Source of the DNA: Didymodactylos carnosus
Taxonomy: Eukaryota > Rotifera > Eurotatoria > Philodinida > Philodinidae
Assembly (NCBI GenBank): GCA_905250885.1
Contig: CAJNOQ010000453.1
Coordinates: 1-50,154, forward strand
Reading direction: 5' to 3'
Length of the DNA stretch: 50,154 nt
The notes beneath the pieces are model-generated. The model searched no databases. It was not told where the DNA came from and was given only the letters and a program-made list of their open reading frames with translations. Made by a program: the position numbers and the translations under genes. Below, piece after piece: positions 34,394 through 44,078 of this stretch (the first letter of the stretch is position 1; the number at the start of each line of letters is the position of its first letter).

Positions 34394-35226
34394 TTAAATT
34401 GTTTTTATTCCTTTTTTCTTTTGTAAATTCAAACAATATTGTTCATTTTCAACAGATTTTGTTCGAGAAAAAAATTCCATATTTTTTAATATTTTTCCAT
34501 CTAAATTTACACAATAACAAATTTTTCCTTTACATTGTACGAGTAAATAATCACCATATTTATCACATCTTGTCTTCCAAGATATATTTCCATTAAATAA
34601 TTGTGCACAATGACAATAACGTTTTGAATCAATCGATGATGATTTAAATTGTGTTAATAATTGACCATGAAATGAAACACAGTAACAAGACGTTTTGTTA
34701 CATTGTCGTGGAGCAAATGTTCCATCAGGTTTACAATTAGGTATTAATATGGAATTAGTATCATTTTTATTTAATTTTTTTAATTGATCAAAACATTTTA
34801 ATAATTCACATTTATTTGTTTTTTTATTACAAACTAAACCAGGTCGACATTCTTTAATCGGTTGTGTACCAGAATGAAAATCAAAACAATGATCATTTTC
34901 ATCTAAAAAATATCAAATATTATTTTACTTGAAAAAAAATATTTATTTATAGTTCATACGTACCAAGAAATTTAATACACGATGAACAACAACCACAATA
35001 TGATCCATGCGGTTCAATACGTCCATTACTGCAGTTTAATATTGGACAATTAACACGAGAACAAACATTTTGTGTACAAAGTAATGCTAAATTTGTTTCA
35101 CTCTAAAATAGATTAGAAAATATAACAAATTTTGTCATATCAATATACTTCTTTTTTTTTTTTAAATATGAATACTTTATAAATTGATATTATTATTATT
35201 AAAATGACAATGTGCCAATTGAACAT
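34394..35226 (-). CDS. Secreted IGFBP-like protein with thyroglobulin type-1 repeat(s)
   Basis: Three exons (35226-35176, 35102-34964, 34902-34394) total 699 bp and give 232 residues. The first exon codes a signal peptide, MFNWHIVILIIIISIY. Exons 2-3 encode a cysteine-rich module with GSYCGCCSSC, then a C-spaced segment ending ECRPGLVC..KTNKCE, which resembles the IGFBP N-terminal CGCCxxC module. A thyroglobulin type-1 domain follows with PNCKPDGTFAPRQC and CYCV. A second, weaker copy has VQCKGKICYCVNLDG. IGFBP-module plus Tg-1 is the layout of insulin-like growth factor binding proteins, which hold IGF/insulin-like peptides extracellularly; Tg-1 domains alone can inhibit cysteine proteases. 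Binding partner is unknown. The long plus-strand frame at 34399-34596 is only the antisense of exon 3. Confidence 0.8.
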
Positions 35227-35812
35227 TGATACTGTTATAAAACTAGCACGATGTTTTTTTCTTTTATTTCTATATGTATGTGCTTTTTGGATCGAATATC
35301 AATATGTCTCTCATAAAACTATTCAAGATAAGATGAAGGTTATAAGTGGAGATTAATCACACTACATTCAGATTAATCAAAAATAACATTTTATGTTTTT
35401 TTTTTTTTCTTCATCTTTTATTGATCACAAAAAAAAAAAAGATATAATTTTACTGAAATTTTTTTTTTTGTTAATTAGTTTATTAACGTTAAAACTAATG
35501 GTCATTCTAACAAATTTATTTATTTTTTTAATATACTTTCAAATATCATTAAGAAACTATATGAAGACAACTAGTATATTCTATCCGTTAAAAATGGTAT
35601 TGCATATTCAACATTCTCAAGTTAGACAATACTGCTTCATGCTAACGGTATAAGACACTCTAATTTATGAAATATAAAAAAATAAGAAAAAATAAGAAAT
35701 ATATATACATAGAAAATTGTATTTTTATAATAAAGAAATAAGCGAAAGACTGGGCATTTTATAATTGATATTTTCCCACATATAAAATATCAAATTTATA
35801 TTTAAAGTATTT
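35227..35812. other. Intergenic, T/A-homopolymer rich
   Basis: About 0.6 kb between the IGFBP-like gene's start and the 3' end of the next minus-strand gene. The plus frame at 35393-35653 derives from poly-T and poly-A runs and has no family motif. Confidence 0.5.
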
Positions 35813-38800
35813 CTAATTATCCATTTTTTCTAATTTATCTCGATTTTTTTCAACATCTTGAATCCAATTTTTTATTATTTGTTCTTTTTCTGGTGACATT
35901 AAATCATTTTCTTCAATATATTTTTTGACATCTGTATATGCATAAGAAACATTTGGATCACGAGATTTATAAGATGTTGCTGATGGAATACGTTCATTTT
36001 CTTTTAAATTTATATTATTTGTTTCTGTACAAGATTTTGGCACAGTTGTCATAGGCACTGTTGGAGTTGCAGACGTTGTTTGATATTGTTGTATATTCAA
36101 ATCTTTTGATATCATATATTTCATTTTATCTATATTTGTTTCACTTCGATGTAATTGTTCTCGTAATCGTAATTCATTCGTAGATGAATAATAATTATTT
36201 AATCCGAGATTGAATGTATTACTTTTATTAGGATAAGACGATTTTCGATTTGTTGTAAAATCAAATGATGGTCCACTTAATCGAGTTAATTGTTGTGTAC
36301 TACCACCAATATTACTATTCTCGTTGTTTATTCCACTACTCATATCATAATATTCTTCATGAAAGGATGTTTTTGAGTTAATATGACTACGTTGTCTAGA
36401 TATTATATTTCTTGGTCGAGGTGTTTTCGATAAAACTGAGCTAACATTTGTATATTCTAGTCGCAAACCTCGACTATAGTCACCTGTAGAACGATAACTT
36501 TCACTACGTACAGGAGCAAAATTTATATTTTTCTCACAATGACTGTTTGTTTTATTTATTCTTGTTTGACGAGATTTCGGTGCTGATAAAATAATATCAC
36601 CATTTAAATCTGTTCGTCGATTATCAGTCGTATTATTATTATTCGATGTATGTAAAAGAGAACTGGATATACCGTTCTTTTCATACAGAGCGCCGTTAGT
36701 AAGATTTTTAACTGAAGATAATTTCATTTTTGTTGAACTTGACACACCAATGATATTATTACTAGATGTGATGCCGTTGTCATTCCAAGAATAATCGCTT
36801 GCACGATAAGCAACTAAATAAATGAAAAAAAAGAAAATTATTAAGTGAAAAAAGAAAAGAAAAAATGTCAAAATAGAGAACATTTATGATTATGAATCAG
36901 TGGTATAGCCAGGATTTTTTTCAGAAAAGGATCAACATTTTTTCAACTAAATCGACAATTTTGTGAAAATTTCCAAGGACATGCCTGATTTCCGAAGGAA
37001 ATGAAAATTTAAAGTATAAAGTTTAGATACGAGTTGAGGCAGTTTAAAAATCCATTTGTTTAAAATATCTTAAATTAGGGTTAAGGGGTTTAAAACATCT
37101 TAAAAAAAGCATTTACAATTATATATAGTCTTATTAGGTGTACAAAGTTCACTTGGAAGTTTTCATATTTTTGCTTCAGAGAAGCAACGCTGATAAGTTT
37201 TTTTATTTCTAAAATCATTATCTTTTTACTCTATACCTATATATTTTATTCTATTCTTATCAGTACAAATTAACTTTCTAAGGGAGGGGCCTGCGCCTCC
37301 TAGGTCCCTCCATTGGCTACGCCACTGTCATGAATGTTGGGAAACGATTTTTAAGGGTACTCCTCCCTTCTTTTTGGACTTTCCGCAGAAATGCTGTGAA
37401 ATAAAACTAAAACTCACTAAGCTTCATACTTAGTTTTCCAGAAAACTCGGGTTTTCATTGCACCACATTACGACCCCCTCAAATGCAATCGAGTGAAATG
37501 AGAATAATGTACTGTGAATATCACGGAAATTCTTTTTTTAAATATATAGTATATTCTTTATTTTTTACTCATAACTCGCAGTTTAAATACAAAACACAGA
37601 AATTAAGAAAGAAATACTTTTATTTTTTTTTCCTGTTTTCAGGAATACCCATGAGTATTTTTATCCATTTGTCTTCATGTCTGTCGGCATGTAGTGCTGT
37701 TTAATTACTTTAAGTCGTTTTCATTCTTGACATCTACTTCGCAGAACTAAATACTTAATATTTGATAAGATATTATCGTTACTTCCCGAACTCCACACAC
37801 TTTTAATTAATTCAAATTGAGATCAAAGAATCTTCAAAGGCGGTGAGTAGGTGGATGAAAGTGTGGGGAGTTTGGGCATGAACCCATATAATTGGTCTGT
37901 TTTTAGTCAGATTCCTTTTTGATTGTTGTATAATCAATTTTCTGTTTCAAGTTTTAATCCTAATCAAAGGGATGTGAGAAGCGTCACTTCCCGAAATCTG
38001 TACACTTTAGTCATTATATCTACACCTCAAACTCCGCACACTTTTTGATTAACTAATAAAACATAGACTGTGTAAAAAGAAAGGCAGTTAATAATAATAC
38101 AAAAACTTTTTTGATAATTCATTTGAAATTTGAAACTGACACTATTTCTCTAGTTTGTAAAATGTAGAAGAAATATATTGTCAGCAGGATGGACAATCGT
38201 CTTAAAACAAAAGAATTACAAAATTAATGCTTTCTTGTTCATAAAAGTTTCGAGACTGGAGATGTTTGTTCTGCTCTAAGCATCACATCACCATAGTTTT
38301 CGATTAGAGGGAGGGGGATTTCCACCTCCTGACATTTTGGGAGAATGTATTTTCTCTCAAAGAAAAAAACAACTTTTTTTCACCAGCAGAAGGATTTGAC
38401 TTTTTTTGAACTCAGTCAAAACACCGAGTTAAGAGCTCAGTTTTTTCTCTCATCACAGCCTAGTCATCTACTAATAACTCTCAAAGATTGAGACCTTTAG
38501 TTGAATGAATAATTGAATTTTTACGTTTTTACGTTACGAGATCAAGTCTAGCATGTGTTTTCCGATGAATCGTGTTATACATTCTCTATCGATAATAAAA
38601 GAGAAACAAGTTCAGAGTCTACTATAGATCTATACTATTGCACGGTATTTTTTGAATACGTAAAATATAACTGCGTAAGATATAAATGCGTAAAATAAAG
38701 GTTAAGTCAAGAAGTAAAAAAAGGAAAATGAGAACAGACGAGTCGCTGAGGCAAAAACGTAAAAATTCAATTATTCATTCAGTAATAAAAGCTGAAGGCC

Positions 38801-39485
38801 TCAATCTTTGTGGGTTATTAGCAGATGACTAGTTTGTGATGAGAAAAAAAATTGAGCTCTTAACTTGGTATTTTGACTAAGTTATAGAAAATTTAGTGTT
38901 AAGAATCATCCTCCCCGCCGAAACGAAAAATTTCATAACTTTTGAAGAAAGCAATATAGGTCCAGATCCTTTTATGCTTTTTCTCAGGGCAATAGGCCCT
39001 GCATATCGGCAAAATACGATTGGAAACGGGGCGGATCATGCGAGACGGTTCCCTCGTTGGTACTATCATCCAATGAAACTTTATAACGGTAATCGAGTGC
39101 AAAAATGTTTTAATTCGCAGTAAATGTCATTTGAGTTTTCAGAATTTTTTATATGCTAAATCAAATCGATCGAAAACTGCTCACTTTTATTGGTCTCAAG
39201 TTGTGGATTATTTTGAGCAAATGATGATCTCTTTTGTAAAGCTGTACTGTTTCGGTTTCCTCCATTTGTCGCATGTTTCAATTCTGCCGATGTGCCATGT
39301 GTAGCAGCAACGGTGAACTGTTTACTTGTAGCTATAGTTTTACTTCCTAATGGACTTCGATCATTGTTTGTAAATGATATTTGTCGTTGAAATTTTGAAG
39401 CAGATGGTGAATAAGAGCCATTACTCTCAGCGCCGACGTCTGGCTCTGGTCGAACACTATTGATTGGAGGGAATATATTTGACAT
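35813..39485 (-). CDS. Uncharacterised 433-residue disordered protein, two exons, 2.4-kb intron
   Basis: Exons 39485-39185 and 36813-35813 join in phase 1 (donor GTGAGC, acceptor TTTAG) to give 1302 bp, 433 residues. ATG at 39483-39485 opens MSNIFPPINSVRPEPD. Most of the chain is Ser/Thr/Asn-rich and looks disordered, with many basic-Ser clusters. Two conserved-looking helical parts stand out: RLREQLHRSETNIDKMKYMI and a C-terminal block YTDVKKYIEENDLMSPEKEQ..KNWIQDVEKNRDKL. These may be protein-interaction or coiled-coil segments. I do not recognise the family. The intron (36814-39184) contains a hAT-type MITE, short dispersed motifs and a fold-back repeat. The frame upstream of the exon-2 acceptor (poly-Phe/Leu) is intron, not a signal peptide. 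Confidence 0.7.
36898..37327. mobile_element. hAT-type MITE (non-autonomous DNA transposon), about 430 bp
   Basis: Left end CAGTGGTATAGCCAGG and right end (reverse complement) CAGTGGCGTAGCCAAT form short terminal inverted repeats of the CAGTGG..TAGCCA type known from hAT elements. They are flanked by the 8-bp direct repeats TTATGAAT (36890-36897) and TCATGAAT (37328-37335), one mismatch, matching the hAT 8-bp target duplication. The interior has no open frame. It sits in an intron of the minus-strand gene at 35813-39485. Confidence 0.85.
37779..38052. repeat. Short dispersed motif in direct and inverted copies
   Basis: A motif resembling CACTTCCCGAACTCC.CACACTTT occurs in the plus orientation near 37779-37804, 37985-38009 and 38027-38045 (partial), and in the reverse orientation near 37856-37880 (GAAAGTGTGGGGAGTTTGGG). 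Copies differ by several bases. It may be the sub-repeat of an old element; no TIR or TSD was found. Confidence 0.5.
38409..38884. mobile_element. Fold-back repeat (imperfect inverted arms, about 120 bp each)
   Basis: 38409-38525 is an imperfect inverted copy of 38757-38884. Shared blocks include CGTAAAAATTCAATTATTCA, CTCAATCTTTG, AGATGACTAG, GAGCTCTTAAC and TTTTGACT. The spacer is about 230 bp without coding capacity. The arrangement fits a fold-back MITE. No target duplication is obvious. It lies in the long intron of the minus-strand gene. Confidence 0.75.
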
Positions 39486-41299
39486 GACGATGTAGGAGGG
39501 TTCTGTTAGTTTTCTATGAATAAATTAAAGAAAAAAAAGAACAAAATATAGAGTAAAAGAAATTATATAATTACAAAACAAAATATGTATGATTCAGAGA
39601 ATTCCAACGTAACCATAGTATACATAGCAAATATTTGTCATAATCTTCATAGATGATAACGAAATACCGAATAGTTTTATCAACATTTTTAAAACTGTTC
39701 ATTCGTAGACGATGAACAAGACAACAAAGAGAATTTTTGTACTCGATTTAAAGATTAAGAATGATAACTCATAACTGTTTCTCATTTGTCATTGATTCTC
39801 AGCAGTTCGACTTCAGTATCGCGTTAATAAAATGTCCTTTCTTAAAAAAGTTTTCGACAGATCGGTCAAAGTTGATCTTGAAGACAGACAATAGACTGTC
39901 ACATACATCACCTTCGTATTAGTAAGTATTATAACGTGATAAGCAATGTCAATATAAAAAATCGGCTTTAAAAATTTTTCTAATTCTGAATAGTCGGATT
40001 AAAATAAATATTATATTGTAAAAAAGTTTTAATATGCTCAATTTGATTTTGTTCTATAAATTTAATGAAATTATTAAAAGAGAGAGTGTTGTTTCATAAG
40101 TGAAACTTGACGAATTGAAATAATTCTCTAGTAATACTTTAATTGTTAAGGAATTTCTATTTATCAGTTAGTTTTTTTAAATTTGACTTGTTGTTCGATC
40201 AAGAGTATTTAATTTTAAACTTTTTTTGACTCAAGTCCATGGTACCCGTAGAAATTGCAAGGAGGATCACTTTTTTTTTAGAAATTAGAAAACATTCTTG
40301 TATGCTTTATTCAAATTTCAGTTACTTATGTTGTATTATCATTAGTTTCGTATTAAACGTATTTGTCTATTGTCTTTTCAAGTTTTCTGCAATGCACTTG
40401 AACCAATGCACCGAAAACCTACTTATGCTATCAATCAGCTGGTTTCTTTCTGATAAATATATTCTAGCTGAACTGAACTAATACTTACAGCATTTTTTCT
40501 TCCAAATAATGTATGTGCTAATTATCTCTGATTTAAGAACAATGTAATGTATTAAAGTATAAAAAACTGATAACATCCATATAAAAAAAAGATTGTTGTC
40601 ACAACAAATGCAGAGGAAAGAATCAATTACCGATTGTTATCGGTTAAAAATAACAATTTCTTCTCTCTCTCACGCCACTCTTATTCTTTCTTTCTCTTAA
40701 CATGTCTTTTCGTTGTTCTCTCCTTCGACATTTTATTTTTTATTTTAGAAACTTAAACAACCTTTTCAAGTATTGTATTAACAAAAAAAAAAGAAAAGAA
40801 CATTTCTTCATAAATAATAAAGACACAATCATATTCCCTTTTTACGTTTTTCTATATGAGATGTAATTGACAGACAAAGAGAAATAATATTATGCACCTC
40901 ACTATGAAAATATGAGACAGTGATGGTGCACAAAAAAAGAAAAAGAAAAACCAAAAACCAATTCATATAATTGAACGATATTGATTAAGGCATTATTGTC
41001 TGAAGATGGATATAATTAATACTAATTAGCTTACATTTAGTCCCTTTACTGGATTAAAGTGCTATTCTCTTCATGGCAGACTATCATCAAATCAGTCAAT
41101 AACTTCTGTATTCCTATAAATTCAATATAACTCGATATACATTTTAAGAATCGTTACAATGCTCGACAAAAGTAGTGAGTGATACCTCCTGCAAATTCAA
41201 AATTATGATAGCTAGGGACTTCTACTTTTGTGTGGTTGTAGTTCTTAGAATTTTTTCTTAGTTTTCTTGAATGCTGATAACCTAGCTAATCTGAACTAG
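39486..41299. other. Intergenic, no feature seen
   Basis: About 1.8 kb upstream of the minus-strand gene starting at 39485. The plus frame 40239-40481 has an ATG but no recognisable content. Poly-A/T and pyrimidine-rich tracts occur near 40660-40720. Confidence 0.45.
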
Positions 41300-41607
41300 A
41301 GATGTGCACGGGTAACATTTTCGTAACTCGGTCCGACCCGAGAACGTGGTACCCGTACCCAATTTATGTCTAAAAATTTTCTTCTTTTTGTTTTCCAGCT
41401 AAAAACTTTTGTTTTTTGGCTCAAGATGTCAAATTATCATTACGTTCTTCAGTAATTCTTTTTAAACCTTCATGTATTTTAGCTAAACTCCTGTATTTTT
41501 TCACTAAAATTTTGTAGGTTTTCCACTAGAACCTTCCGGTTTTCGGGTAAGTTAAAAAAAGATAGAACCCGTACCCGTACCCAACCTTCGAATCGGGTTG
41601 CACATCT
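41300..41607. mobile_element. Short TIR-ended repeat, about 308 bp
   Basis: The left end reads AGATGTGCACGGGTAAC and the right end, reverse-complemented, AGATGTGCAACCCGATTC. Inside both ends the words GGTACCCGTACCC and ACCCGTACCCGTACCC recur. Inverted ends plus no coding capacity indicate a MITE-like non-autonomous element. A target duplication could not be confirmed. Confidence 0.6.
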
Positions 41608-43231
41608 TCAGTTTGAACCTCTTTTAGTCAATGATTCGTATCATTATACATCACAAACACGAAAAGAATAATTGTGATAAAAAACAAAACTTTCGTCTGA
41701 AAGTTTATACATAGTTTAATCTATATTTATTAGTCAGCTGAAATAAGCATCAGAGATAGTCACGGATCGCAAAGCATTGTACTTGGCTATCGGAAGAAAC
41801 ATAACATAGATAAATAGAAATAACAACAAAGTAAAATTACTTTAAAATTACTAAGTAGTCAACTCTCATACGTTTGGTGAATAATCTGTAGGTATTTCAG
41901 TGTGTTCGGTGCAATTCTTGAGTCAAAAGCATATTCAAGAGTTGAGTTATGATTTTTTTTCGGAGAGGAGCTCAGATTTCAGAAATAATACTCAATCGTA
42001 AAATAGCTGTATTCCAGCAACCATTAACAGCATGTTGTTACAACTATTACTGAGTAATCGACATTCAGTAAGAGCTATAACACAAAAGTAGAAGTCTCTA
42101 CCTATCATGACTCTTGAGTTACAGAAGTATCCCTACTTTTATAAAGTACCACAAGACCGCTAAAAATAGTCTGTGAAACTTCTTTTACGATAGTTGGATT
42201 AGAAATTCCTAAAATATTTGGAATAACGATATGTGTATACCAAGGATAAGTAAGTCATTTTAATGAACACGCCGTCAACTATGTTGAAATGTTGCATCAA
42301 AGTAGTTCTTAACAATGTGAAAAACCAACAGCTGAGAGCTGAGAGCATAAACGCTAGTTTGGTTGCATATCTTGCCTATCGTCAAGTGTATTAGAGATCT
42401 TTTAATATAGAACACGGGAAAAAACGTAACATAAATACATACAGCCAGCATGAGAACTAGCCATGTTCCTTCCATTATAACTGACTAGAGCTGCTATCGC
42501 ATATCAAAATAGAATGCGCATGAACGTTTTTTGAATAAAATCTGAAAGAAAACAGACACTTCGTTTTCGCCAGCCTACAGCTGAAATCGGAGCACGTGGT
42601 TCTATAGAAAAATAATTTTCAAGATCCTCCATAAAGCTTAGTTTTTAAGAGGATCTTTGGAAAACAAGGTGGGGTTCTGAAAGTTGCTATACAAATGTTT
42701 TTGTTTTCTTTTATGGATAGATGATGCAAATTGTCCTCTGCAAAATGAGAGCCAATCGAGGCTTTGATTTCTAACGGTTCGGGCATGGTATCGGATTTTC
42801 TTGGAGCCACGAGACTGGTAATCGGGCACTTGAGTGGCCTTGAAATCACATGAAAAATATGTAACCGCCCACGCTGAATCTGATGGCAATGTTTGTTCTT
42901 GGAAAAGAACTCAAAAACATGGCGAACTTTATTCAAATCAAGATTTCAAGACTGGTTCCACTTAATACTGACACATTCACAATTCATTTAAAAAACAGTA
43001 GTACGAGTTGAAAACTTCAGGATATGATAAAAGATGCCGTCGGTTTTCAAAAATCTCTTTGTTTTGCTCAGTTTGCTCTTATTTTGCTCAGATAGGATAA
43101 ATTAAAGAATTAGAAGACGCATATTCCTAGATTCTTTTAGAGTTTGATGCTGTATGGATGTTGAGAAAACTAAAAAGTTAATCATAGGTGCCGATGTGAT
43201 ATCTATGCAAATGAAAAAACTTTTCTCAATA
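41608..43231. other. Intergenic, no supported gene
   Basis: About 1.6 kb before the fold-back element. Minus-strand frames at 42275-42475 and 42619-42936 are moderately long, but two frames overlap each other and neither shows a motif or a splice-consistent neighbour. They could be element debris. Confidence 0.4.
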
Positions 43232-43580
43232 ATCTTCCAACTTTCTGAAAAACGCTTTTCACCATTGATAGAGACGATCATTGTACATCTGTAGATGTAC
43301 TTGCGGTATGGTGTAAGTCTAAGAAGAAAGTAAACGGTTCAGAAAGTAGAAAAAAAGTCGATTTTTCAAAACTCCCATGATCACTAAAAATGTTATATCT
43401 CCATCAACTGCCTTTTAAACAAGATCCCAGTTGCATAGAAATATTCTCATATTGTCTGCTACAAAATCTGAAGTTTAGTGGCAAGCCAAATTGTCCATGA
43501 GTAGTTATGAATTTTTATTGTCAAAATTAGAGTAGACTTTCAAGTGACTTCAACGAAAAAATTCAATTTTTTCAACTCCT
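43232..43580 (+). repeat. Left arm of a long fold-back element
   Basis: This about 350-bp arm is an imperfect inverted copy of two right-hand pieces. 43412-43580 pairs with 43908-44078, and 43232-43411 pairs with 46491-46671. Long shared blocks include CATCTACAGATG/CATCTGTAGATG, GTACTTGCGGTATGGT, GTAAACGGTTCAGAAAGTAG and AGTAGACTTTCAAGTGACTT-like sequence. Similarity fades outside 43232 and 46671. Confidence 0.85.
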
Positions 43581-43781
43581 GAAGGTAAATAAATACCATA
43601 CTACAGTAGCAACATGCCCACAACAACTATTCCTTCTTTTCCCCACTGCACATTGGCAAGTCTTTCTAATTATAGCTTTGGATTCATGTTCTTCTACGAC
43701 CAGTACACATAATCGGGCTTCTCTCGCCATTGTTTTAGTTGCTTTTTTACGTGCATTTTCATCAGTTATATCTTCTATGTT
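43572..43781 (-). pseudogene. SWIM zinc-finger fragment in the fold-back loop
   Basis: A 69-residue minus-strand frame lies between the two inner arm ends. It reads NIEDITDENARKKATKTMAR, then KTCQCAVGKRRNSCCGHV and VVWYLF. CxC followed by CxH gives the SWIM zinc-finger pattern, and the G-R-x-S-C-C-G/S-H-V-A spacing is typical of SWIM-type ORFs found in transposase-related genes. Stops bound it on both sides, so it is a remnant. It may be the last piece of the transposase or accessory gene of the element that later became the fold-back structure. Confidence 0.6.
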
Positions 43782-43907
43782 CTATGTATGGTTCATAGGC
43801 ATTTAGTTTGAATGCTTTTCACTGAACTAATGGTCGAGAGAGACCTAATTCTATTCAGTGCCATCTCCTGATTACAAATATGATATTGGTATTACTAGCA
43901 AACGTTT

Positions 43908-44078
43908 AGGAGTTGAAAAAGTTGACGTTTTTCGTTGAAGTCACTTAAAAGTCTACTCTAATTTTGACAATAAAAAATTCATAACTACTCATGGACAATT
44001 TGTCTTGTCACTAAAATTTCAGGTTTTGTAGCAGACATTATGAGAATGTTTTTTTTGCAAATAGGGTCTTGTTTGAAA
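43908..44078 (-). repeat. Right arm of the fold-back element, inner part
   Basis: Inverted copy of 43412-43580. It stops abruptly at the GTTTGAAA that starts the target duplication of the inserted retroelement; the outer part of the arm resumes at 46491. Confidence 0.85.

Noticed and set aside
34399-34596. Plus-strand open frame rich in Phe/Leu/Asn
   Set aside because: It is the antisense of the thyroglobulin-1 exon of the minus-strand gene, whose cysteine pattern is unmistakable.
36814-36883. Hydrophobic N-terminus apparently extending exon 2 of the 35.8-39.5 kb gene, resembling a signal peptide
   Set aside because: It lies upstream of a TTTAG acceptor and is made of T-rich intron; splicing from 39185 gives a consistent phase.
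42619-42936. Minus-strand frame of 105 codons, with a second overlapping frame
   Set aside because: No motif, no splice-consistent neighbours and two competing frames; not strong enough to call a gene.
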